A stretch of 64,000 nt of DNA from Pseudomonadota bacterium (lineage in GTDB: Bacteria > Desulfobacterota > Desulfovibrionia > Desulfovibrionales > Desulfomicrobiaceae), in NCBI GenBank assembly GCA_023393525.1, contig JAEWKZ010000013.1, positions 1 through 64,000 of the forward strand, written 5' to 3'. Of the stretch, positions 57,335 through 64,000 are shown piece after piece. The position numbers were made by a program, and so were the translations under genes. How positions within the stretch are numbered: position 1 is the stretch's first letter; the number at the start of each line of letters is the position of its first letter. The notes below the pieces were generated by a model that saw only the letters and a program-made list of their open reading frames with translations, was not told the origin of the DNA and did no database searches.

Positions 57335-58417
57335 TTACACCTCGGTGAAATCCTGGGGCGGGGTGGTCAGAAATTCCCTGAATTTCGATTTCGTGGCCGC
57401 CTTGTTGTATGCCTGCTCGGGATCGATGACTCCGGAGGTCAGAAGCTTCATGATCGCGTCGTCGATGCTCTGCATGCCGAACTTGCGTCCGGTCTCGATG
57501 ACCGAATTGATCTGGAAGATCTTGTTTTCGCGGATCAGGTTGCGCACGGCCGGAGTGGCGATGAGGACTTCGATGCCGGCCACCCGCCCGGGCTTGTCGA
57601 TGCGCTTGAAAAGGTTCTGGGCGATGATGGCCCGCAGGGAGTCGGCAAGACCGGAACGGATCTGGCCCTGCAGATCGCCGGGAAAGACCTCGATGATGCG
57701 GTCGATGGTTTTCGAGGCGGAGATGGTGTGCAGGGTCGCGAAAACCAGATGCCCCGTCTCGGCGGCTTCCAGCGCCAGCTGGATGGTTTCCAGGTCGCGC
57801 ATTTCACCGACCAGGATGATGTCCGGATCCTCGCGCAGGGCTCCGCGCAGGGCCGCGCTGAAGCTCATGGTGTCACGCCCGACCTCGCGCTGATTGATCA
57901 GGCAGTTCTGGGGCTCGTGCACGAATTCGATGGGGTCTTCGATGGTCAGGATGTGATCTTTGCGTATCTTGTTCACATAGTCGACGATGGCCGCGAGGGT
58001 GGTCGACTTGCCGCTTCCCGTCGGCCCGGTGACCAGCACCAGCCCTTTGGGCAGCAACGCGAGATTCTTGAGGATGCTGGGCAATCCCAGTTCCTCGATG
58101 GTGAGGATCTTCTGCGGAATTTCACGAAACACCGCGCCGATTCCGCGCTTCTGCAGGAAGAAGTTGGCGCGGTAGCGGGCCAGGTGCGGCACCTCGTAGG
58201 AAAAATCCACGTCGCCGCTTTCTTCGAAGGTCTTGATCTTGTTCTCGGGCGTGATTTCGTAGAGCATTTTTTTCAGGTCTTCATGCTCAAGAAATTTGTA
58301 TTTGATGCGCTGCATTTCGCCGTGGAGGCGGATGATTGGCTGCGAACCTGATGACAGATGAAGATCCGAGGCCCCGAGTTCATGCATCATCTTGAAAAAA
58401 GCATCTATTTGAGCCAT
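57335..58417 (-). CDS. pilT: Type IV pilus retraction ATPase PilT
   Basis: A 360-residue ATPase: N-terminal PAS-like region (MHELGASDLHLSSGSQPIIR), Walker A GPTGSGKSTTLAAI, Walker B LVGEMRDLETIQLALEAAETGHL, and the PilT-specific C-terminal block. It powers twitching motility and DNA uptake. It is translated before pilU. Confidence 0.93.
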   Translation of the reverse strand: MAQIDAFFKMMHELGASDLHLSSGSQPIIRLHGEMQRIKYKFLEHEDLKKMLYEITPENKIKTFEESGDVDFSYEVPHLARYRANFFLQKRGIGAVFREIPQKILTIEELGLPSILKNLALLPKGLVLVTGPTGSGKSTTLAAIVDYVNKIRKDHILTIEDPIEFVHEPQNCLINQREVGRDTMSFSAALRGALREDPDIILVGEMRDLETIQLALEAAETGHLVFATLHTISASKTIDRIIEVFPGDLQGQIRSGLADSLRAIIAQNLFKRIDKPGRVAGIEVLIATPAVRNLIRENKIFQINSVIETGRKFGMQSIDDAIMKLLTSGVIDPEQAYNKAATKSKFREFLTTPPQDFTEV

Positions 58418-58550
58418 TTATATCATCCTCCAAAGGAGCTGTTCGCTACGTGGGCTATTCTGGATTGGTCGTGCACGCGTTCGTCACGCTTTCAGTTCAC
58501 ATCGTTGCGGCTTTCCGTACACGAAAATTCAAAGAAACAAAATGCAAACT

Positions 58551-59090
58551 TCAGTCTCCCCAAACTCGATAAAAGCTGTAAAGATAGTTCCACCCCGAGT
58601 ACAAAGTAAGCACAACCGCAACGAGCAGCAGCACAAATCCCAATTTTGCGACATCGATGCCGAATACTGGATAATGATAGATGAGCGGAACCAGCGCGAC
58701 GCTTTGCATGATTGTCTTCATCTTTCCATATTTGTCCGCCGCGATGACCTGGCCCTTGTCTGCGGCAATGGCGCGCAATCCCGTGACCAGCAACTCCCGC
58801 ATTATGACGACAATGGCGATCCAGGCTGGAATCCAGTTCAGTTCGACAAGCATGATCAAGACCGATGCGATGAGGATCTTGTCCGCCAGCGGATCGAGGA
58901 ATTTTCCGAAATTGGTGACCTGATTGTATTTTCTCGCCCAGAAGCCATCGGCGAGATCGGTGAGGATTGCGACAAGAAAGAGGATGGTGGCCACCAGACA
59001 GGTTGTCCGTGCCGGAAAATACAGCAGGGCGATGATGAAAGGCACCGCCAGAATGCGAACCACTGTCAATGCGTTGGGTACGTTGATCAT
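58551..59090 (-). CDS. pgsA: Phosphatidylglycerophosphate synthase PgsA
   Basis: A 179-residue integral membrane enzyme joining CDP-diacylglycerol and glycerol-3-phosphate. The CDP-alcohol phosphotransferase signature is complete: DLADGFWARKYNQVTNFGKFLDPLADK. Six bases after the transglycosylase gene. Confidence 0.93.
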   Translation of the reverse strand: MINVPNALTVVRILAVPFIIALLYFPARTTCLVATILFLVAILTDLADGFWARKYNQVTNFGKFLDPLADKILIASVLIMLVELNWIPAWIAIVVIMRELLVTGLRAIAADKGQVIAADKYGKMKTIMQSVALVPLIYHYPVFGIDVAKLGFVLLLVAVVLTLYSGWNYLYSFYRVWGD

Positions 59091-59096
59091 ATTTTT

Positions 59097-59696
59097 TTAT
59101 TCATACGTTTGTAGTCGCGCCCAAACTTTTTCAACATAGTTCTGAGTTTCGGCGTATGGCGGTATGCCCCCATATTTCTTTACGGCATTGGGACCAGCGT
59201 TGTATGCCGCGACAGCGAGCCGCCTGTCCGGAAACGTGTCGAGAAGATAACGCAGGTAGCGTATGCCCGCGTCGATGTTCTCCGACGGGTCGAACGGGTC
59301 GTCAAGATCAAGGTCGCGCCCTGTTTCCGGCATTATCTGCATGAGTCCCTGGGCTCCGGCGGAAGACACGGCGGCGGCATCGAAGCCGGATTCGACATCG
59401 ATGACCGCCATGACAAGCTTTTTGTCCACGCCGTATTTCGTGCATAAGCCGGAGACAATCCCCCTCACCTCTTCAACGCTTCTGTGGTCACGCCTGAACG
59501 CGACAAGGGCGTTGCGGATGTAATTGATCGACTTTTTAAACTTGTAGGGTTTGTACTTTCGTGAAGTAGGTATATCCGTGATGCAAAGACTTCCGTCTTC
59601 CTTGACCATGTAATATATTCCTTTGGCATGCGCATGCATGGACAAGGAAAAAAACTGCATGGTGACAAGAAAAGAAAGTACAAAAACGCGCTTCAT
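59097..59696 (-). CDS. Periplasmic lytic transglycosylase (SLT type)
   Basis: A 199-residue secreted murein transglycosylase: signal peptide at 1-24, a short DUF4124-like N-terminal strand region (YYMVKEDGSLCITDIPTSRKYKPY), then the SLT domain with catalytic Glu in VIDVESGFDAAAVSSAGAQGLMQIMPET and AVAAYNAGPNAVKKYGGIPPYAET. Next to pgsA and upstream of pilT. Confidence 0.92.
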   Translation of the reverse strand: MKRVFVLSFLVTMQFFSLSMHAHAKGIYYMVKEDGSLCITDIPTSRKYKPYKFKKSINYIRNALVAFRRDHRSVEEVRGIVSGLCTKYGVDKKLVMAVIDVESGFDAAAVSSAGAQGLMQIMPETGRDLDLDDPFDPSENIDAGIRYLRYLLDTFPDRRLAVAAYNAGPNAVKKYGGIPPYAETQNYVEKVWARLQTYE

Positions 59697-59718
59697 GGGT
59701 TTTGTGTCACCTTCTTAC

Positions 59719-60627
59719 CTACACATGGCTGCTCGAAACGGCCTCCAGACTGTTTTCGGCGGCGGCCACGACCCGATCGGCCAGCTCCAGCAGGGCCGTC
59801 TTGGCCGGACAATCGACGTCCATCATGACCACTGGCCTGCCCAGGTCACCGGCGACCACGGTGGCCGGATCAAGCGGGATGGCTCCGAGAAAGGCCAGCG
59901 AGTATTTCTTCGCCAAGTCCTCTCCCCCGCCTTTTTTGAACAGATCGATCTTCTGCGCGCAGTGCGGACAGATGAGCCCGCTCATGTTTTCGACGACGCC
60001 GAGAATGTTCGCCTTCACATACTGCAGAAAGTTAATCGATTTTCGCACGTCTGCCAAAGAAATTTCTTGGGGGGTCGTGATGACGATGCTCAACGCGTCT
60101 GGCACCGTTTTCAGGACGGCCATGGGCTCGTCGCCGGTGCCCGGAGGGGAATCGATGACCAGAAAATCAAGCTCGCCCCAGTCCACATCCGATACGAACT
60201 GGCGGATGGCGGAAGTCTTCATGGGCCCCTTCCAGAGCACGGCCTGATCCGGATCCTTGAGCAGGGACTCCATGGACACCACCGCAAGATTGTCGCTGTA
60301 GCGCTTGGGCTGGATGCCCTTCTGCGGATCGATGTCCAGAAGGCCGGTCAGACCAAGCAGGTGCGGCACGCTCGGACCATGAATGTCCACATCCAGAAGC
60401 CCGACCTTGTAGCCTTTGATGGCCAGGGCCGCCGCCAGGTTGGTGGACACCGAGCTTTTGCCCACGCCGCCTTTGCCGCTCATGACGAAAAGCTTGTATT
60501 TGATCTTGGACAGGGTGCTCGCGATGACCTTGTCCTGACGTTCGAGTTTCGATTCCGGGCTGTCCTGGATGGTGCCCAGGGTGTTTTTTCCGGAACAGCT
60601 GGAACAGGACGATTTGCTTTCGGACAT
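59719..60627 (-). CDS. mrp: Mrp/ApbC-type iron-sulfur carrier ATPase
   Basis: A 302-residue P-loop NTPase that holds and delivers [4Fe-4S] clusters. Deviant Walker A SGKGGVGKSSVSTNLA, Cys pair ICPHC for the bridging cluster, Walker B-type IDSPPGTGDE, and a Cys-rich N-terminal tail (SSCSSCSGKN). Upstream of slt; fits an iron-sulfur-heavy metabolism. Confidence 0.93.
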   Translation of the reverse strand: MSESKSSCSSCSGKNTLGTIQDSPESKLERQDKVIASTLSKIKYKLFVMSGKGGVGKSSVSTNLAAALAIKGYKVGLLDVDIHGPSVPHLLGLTGLLDIDPQKGIQPKRYSDNLAVVSMESLLKDPDQAVLWKGPMKTSAIRQFVSDVDWGELDFLVIDSPPGTGDEPMAVLKTVPDALSIVITTPQEISLADVRKSINFLQYVKANILGVVENMSGLICPHCAQKIDLFKKGGGEDLAKKYSLAFLGAIPLDPATVVAGDLGRPVVMMDVDCPAKTALLELADRVVAAAENSLEAVSSSHV

Positions 60628-60744
60628 TTCTCCTCCAGAGATATGGGTATCCGCCTCAGGTTCGCGCAGGCTCCCCGCGGATGTTTGCGATACAAGGCTG
60701 AAAACGCCGCAGCGCGGGCCGCGAAGCCTCCAGCGCCAAAAAAA

Positions 60745-61386
60745 TCACCAGCCGTGCGAACCCACCAGGTCCACGAAGGCGACGCTGCCCTGGTCTTCCT
60801 GGTGAATGCGCCCTTCCTTCTTGAAAATCCGAAGCAGGCGCTGGTCTCTTCTGGTTCTGCCCACGGGTATGAGCATGATGCCCGGATCGGTGAGCTGGTC
60901 GAGAAGAGGCCTGGGCACTTCAGGCCCTCCGGCGGTGACGATGATGCGGTCGAACGGGCCTTCCTCGGGCCAGCCCAGGGTTCCGTCATCGAGTTTGACC
61001 CGCACGTTGAAGTATTTCATCTGCAGGAGCCGGCTGCGGGAGGTCAGGTAGAGCTGCTTGATGCGCTCCACGGTAAAGACCTCCGCACCCATGGCGGCGA
61101 GTATGGCGGCCTGGTACCCGGAGCCCGTCCCGATCTCAAGGATGCGCATGTGCGGGCGCACGACGAGCAGGGACGTCATCAGGGCGACGATGTAGGGCTG
61201 GGAAAGGGTCTGCCCGAGGCCGATGGGCACGGGATGATCGCCGTAGGCCTGGACCTGCAGGGCCTCGTCGACAAAGAGGTGCCGGGGCACCTGGCGCATC
61301 ACGGAGAGCACGCGTTCATCGGCGATCCCCCTGGCCTCGATCTGCTCCCGCACCATCCTTTCCCGATTGCGAAGAAATCCCTTCAA
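60745..61386 (-). CDS. pcm: Protein-L-isoaspartate O-methyltransferase
   Basis: A 213-residue SAM-dependent repair enzyme that methylates isoaspartyl residues. Motif [34 protein letters not shown], and [11 protein letters not shown]. Start chosen as TTG 61386, seven bases after GGGAGAG and aligning with the E. coli Pcm N-terminus. ATG 61425 has no ribosome site, and the frame back to 61965 is the antisense of the CBS gene. Confidence 0.88.
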   Translation of the reverse strand: MKGFLRNRERMVREQIEARGIADERVLSVMRQVPRHLFVDEALQVQAYGDHPVPIGLGQTLSQPYIVALMTSLLVVRPHMRILEIGTGSGYQAAILAAMGAEVFTVERIKQLYLTSRSRLLQMKYFNVRVKLDDGTLGWPEEGPFDRIIVTAGGPEVPRPLLDQLTDPGIMLIPVGRTRRDQRLLRIFKKEGRIHQEDQGSVAFVDLVGSHGW

Positions 61387-61567
61387 CGTGAAACTCTCCC
61401 GCCTGCCCGATTCATTGGAAATCATTACCAGAAAAATGGTTGCAAACCAGATTTCACCACCCAAGTCAACACGGACATCCCCGGATCGGTGATCGGACGG
61501 CCCGGATGAACCTTTTCCTTGCCCCAAGCGCTGGAATCGGAAAGAATGTCCAAAAAAGGAGAATGCC

Positions 61568-61999
61568 ATGTTCCAGGTAAAAAATATCATGACCAAGGAC
61601 GTCTTCACCCTCAACCGCAACGAAAGCCTCAGCGCTGCCAAGGATCTGATGGACCTGGCCCGCATCCGCCACATCCCCATCGTCGACGACCAGGGCACGT
61701 TCACGGGGCTGCTTACGCACCGCGACATCCTGGCCGCGACCATCTCCGAACTGGCCGGCATCGACCGCGAAACCCAGGATGAAATCGAATCCGGAATCCC
61801 CATCAGCGAAATCATGCAGACCGACGTGGTCACCGTCAGCGCCGACCTTTCCCTGAAAGAGGCCGCCAGGCTGCTGCTGGAGGAAAAATACGGATGCCTT
61901 CCCGTGGTCTGCGACGGAAAGCTGTGCGGAATCATCACCGAGGCGGATTTCCTGCGGCTGACCATCGACCTGATGGACGCGGTGGAACCCGAGGACTAG
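61568..61999 (+). CDS. CBS-domain protein
   Basis: A 143-residue protein made of two CBS domains ([80 protein letters not shown]). CBS pairs bind adenine nucleotides and regulate partners. The partner is unknown; mgtE (with its own CBS pair) is convergent next door. Confidence 0.9.
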   Translation: MFQVKNIMTKDVFTLNRNESLSAAKDLMDLARIRHIPIVDDQGTFTGLLTHRDILAATISELAGIDRETQDEIESGIPISEIMQTDVVTVSADLSLKEAARLLLEEKYGCLPVVCDGKLCGIITEADFLRLTIDLMDAVEPED

Positions 62000-62005
62000 G
62001 CGCTT

Positions 62006-63340
62006 CTAGAACAGAAAAACGGCGGCCAGCCCCAGAAAGGTGAAAAAGCCGAGGCTGTCCGTCAGCGTGGTCAGGAAAATGCTTGAAGCCTGGGCCGGAT
62101 CGCGGCCGATTTCCTTGAGCACCAGAGGTATGGACGCCCCGGCCACGGCGCCGATGAGCATGTCGAGCCCCAGGGCCACGGCCATGACCACGGCCAGACC
62201 GAGGTTGTGCGTCCAGCCGAAAAGGCCCAGGAAAACCAGCGCCCCGACGATGAGCCCGTTGACGGTCCCGATCTTGGCCTCGCGCAGCACCGCCACCCAG
62301 CTTTTCTTGCGGTTGAACCGTTCCATGGCCAATTGCCGGATCATGACCGCCAGGGCCTGCTGGCCCGTGTTCCCGGCCTGGTTGGCCACGATGGGCATCA
62401 GCGCGGCCAGGATGGCCATCTGCGCGATGGTCCCTTCGAACAGATGCACCACATAGGCGGACACCGCGGAGTTGAGCACGTTCAGGACCAGCCAGGGCAG
62501 GCGCTTTTGCAGGGAGTAGGTCCACGGCGAATCCACGGTTTCGTCCCGGCCCGCGCCGACCATGGACTGCATGTCCTCGCTGGCCTCTTCCTGGATGATG
62601 TCGATGACGTCGTCGACGGTGACCATGCCCAGCAGGCGCTGTTCGTGATCGACGACGGGCAGGGCCAGAAAATTGTAGCGGCTGATCAGCCTGGCGACCT
62701 CTTCCTTGTCCACGTCGAAGGACACGTAGATGAGGTTCTGCTCGCGCAGCAGGTCCTTCAAGAGGGTTCGACCGGGGCTTAAAAGCAGATCCCGCAGGGA
62801 AAGGACGCCCTTCAGATGCCGGTACTCGTCGACAATGTACGCATAGTAGGGGATTTCGGTTTCCTCGACCCGGTCGCGGATCAGGTTGATGGCCTGCTGC
62901 GCGTTCATGGAATGATCCAGGGCCAGGATTTCCGTGTTCATGACGCCGCCTGCCGAATCCGGATCGAATTGCAGCAGGTCCGATATTTCCTCGGCGTCCT
63001 CGCGCTCCAGCTTCTTGAAAATCCGCGAACGGACGTCGCTGTCGAGATCCTCCAGAATGTCCGCCGCGTCATCGGGAGACATGGCTTCGAGGATGGCGGC
63101 CGCAAAGGACGGCGAAAGCTTGGTCATGAGCGCGTTGCGGTCGTGGCGCTCCATTTCCGTGATCGATTCCGAAGCGTCCTCCACGTCCATTTCCTGAATG
63201 TATTCAAGCTGCTCCGCCAGGGACAGGTTTTCCAGCTCATCGGCGGTGTCGGCCGGATGCTGGCTGTCCAGGGAGGTAGCCAACCACTGCACGGAAGCGT
63301 GGTCCAGGGGCGTGGGATCGGAATTTTTCTTTGCATTCAT
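62006..63340 (-). CDS. mgtE: Magnesium transporter MgtE
   Basis: A 444-residue Mg2+ channel/transporter: N-terminal helical superhelix (residues 1-125), CBS pair (130-255) and five membrane helices in the last 180 residues, with the pore motif PIVANQAGNTGQQALAVMIRQLA. The N and CBS parts sense cytoplasmic Mg2+ and gate the pore. Typical length. Confidence 0.95.
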   Translation of the reverse strand: MNAKKNSDPTPLDHASVQWLATSLDSQHPADTADELENLSLAEQLEYIQEMDVEDASESITEMERHDRNALMTKLSPSFAAAILEAMSPDDAADILEDLDSDVRSRIFKKLEREDAEEISDLLQFDPDSAGGVMNTEILALDHSMNAQQAINLIRDRVEETEIPYYAYIVDEYRHLKGVLSLRDLLLSPGRTLLKDLLREQNLIYVSFDVDKEEVARLISRYNFLALPVVDHEQRLLGMVTVDDVIDIIQEEASEDMQSMVGAGRDETVDSPWTYSLQKRLPWLVLNVLNSAVSAYVVHLFEGTIAQMAILAALMPIVANQAGNTGQQALAVMIRQLAMERFNRKKSWVAVLREAKIGTVNGLIVGALVFLGLFGWTHNLGLAVVMAVALGLDMLIGAVAGASIPLVLKEIGRDPAQASSIFLTTLTDSLGFFTFLGLAAVFLF

Positions 63341-63464
63341 GACAGGTGCTCGGTAGCTTAAACGGGTTGCGAGGTCAAAAGACTCTTCAGATCGACGTCA
63401 AAAAAACACCGACAAATTGACAACGCGTTTGATCCCCGACTATTGCCCCCCTCACAGGAAACCC

Positions 63465-64000
63465 ATGCTGCACCCATTGATTACAAGCCTTTACAACCAG
63501 GTTATTGAGGGCGCGCCCCTGACGGAAGAACAGGGACGCCTGTTGGCCGCCCTCGACGAAGAGCACACCACCGGCATTTTGTTCGCGGCGGGCGCCATCA
63601 CCAGGGCCATGGGCCGCCGCCCCTTCACCTGCTCCATCACCAACGCCAAGTCCGGGACCTGTTCCCAGGACTGCCGGTTCTGCGCCCAGAGCGGTCATTA
63701 CAGCACCGGCAGCCCCACGCATCCGCTCCTGCCCCTGGACGAACTCATCGGACGCGGTTTGGCCATGCACGAAGCCGGGGCCCGCTGCTACTCCCTGGTG
63801 ACCAGCGGGCTCATGCTCGCGAGCGACGAGATCGACCGGATCTGCCGCTGCGCCGAGGCTCTCAAGGCCCGGACGAATCTTGAACTGAGCGCCTCCCTGG
63901 GTCTGCTGAGCGAAGACTACGCCCGCCGCCTGGCCAGCGCCGGGCTGACCCGCTACCACCACAACCTGGAAACCTCGCGCTCGTATTTTCCGTCCATCTG
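63465..64000 (+). CDS. bioB: Biotin synthase BioB, N-terminal part (runs off window)
   Basis: First 178 residues of a radical SAM enzyme that inserts sulfur into dethiobiotin. SAM-cluster cysteines Cys66, Cys70 and Cys73 (TCSQDCRFCAQS) and the block EAGARCYSLVTSG are diagnostic. ATG 63465 follows AGGA. The rest lies beyond the window edge. Confidence 0.93.
   Translation, partial: MLHPLITSLYNQVIEGAPLTEEQGRLLAALDEEHTTGILFAAGAITRAMGRRPFTCSITNAKSGTCSQDCRFCAQSGHYSTGSPTHPLLPLDELIGRGLAMHEAGARCYSLVTSGLMLASDEIDRICRCAEALKARTNLELSASLGLLSEDYARRLASAGLTRYHHNLETSRSYFPSI

Noticed and set aside
59623..61509. A 628-codon plus-strand open frame
   Set aside because: Antisense to the transglycosylase, mrp and pcm genes, all of which have diagnostic motifs.

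Overview
This 64 kb window is chromosomal DNA from a Gram-negative anaerobe of the Desulfovibrionales type. The best guess is Desulfomicrobium or a close relative; this rests on gene content and a GC-rich coding style and was not checked by a search. Supporting signs are a single-chain pyruvate:ferredoxin oxidoreductase, an HdrD/DsrK-like iron-sulfur reductase, sigma54-dependent two-component systems, three chemoreceptors, an outer-membrane lipid (Mla) pathway and BamD. Almost all sequence is coding. I see no insertion sequence, phage, CRISPR, rRNA or tRNA.

Layout. 1-2400: 5' part of por (minus), an 850-base AT-richer regulatory region, and a 67-residue small gene behind a textbook -24/-12 promoter. 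2383-8138: an NtrC-type regulator, a large hybrid sensor kinase with an ABC-substrate-binding-like sensor, and a beta-hydroxyacid dehydrogenase. 8343-10676: a YgiT zinc-finger protein and two orphan response regulators, one with an HPt domain. 10759-14643: a cysteine synthase fused to a degenerate cysteinyl-tRNA synthetase, then an Hdr-like protein. 14927-21558: a nitrilase, a ZraSR-like pair, MazG, a ZraP-like periplasmic protein with its own sigma54-like promoter and dyad sites, and YgiQ. 21983-28194: HU, then a tightly overlapped operon of pyridoxal-kinase-like protein, HAD phosphatase, MlaE, MlaF fused to a degenerate GGDEF domain, MlaD, MlaC and MlaA, followed by an amphi-Trp protein. 28363-37971: BCCT transporter, flavin disulfide reductase homologue, zinc metallopeptidase, LOG, PfpI, an HBM chemoreceptor and a frameshifted diguanylate cyclase. 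38032-50266: a dCache chemoreceptor, an operon of DSD1-like PLP enzyme, ornithine-cyclodeaminase-like enzyme and an acetyltransferase-deacetylase fusion, then HAD phosphatase, peroxiredoxin, a PQQ-type sugar dehydrogenase, a third chemoreceptor and a flavodoxin-ferredoxin protein.

50379-61386 is a long minus-strand housekeeping and envelope cluster: pcm, mrp, a lytic transglycosylase, pgsA, pilT, pilU, a zinc-ribbon pseudo-receiver, ftsB-like, a TPR protein, a lipoprotein, fbp, tsaD, trxA and bamD. 61568-64000 holds a CBS protein, mgtE and the start of bioB.

The strongest candidates for undescribed biology are four: (i) the acetyltransferase-deacetylase fusion in an operon with two amino-acid-type enzymes; (ii) MlaF carrying a dead GGDEF domain; (iii) cysteine synthase carrying a dead CysRS; and (iv) the sigma54-driven 67-residue protein next to an NtrC regulator and its sensor. 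Function assignments come from reading motifs by eye; no database search was possible.
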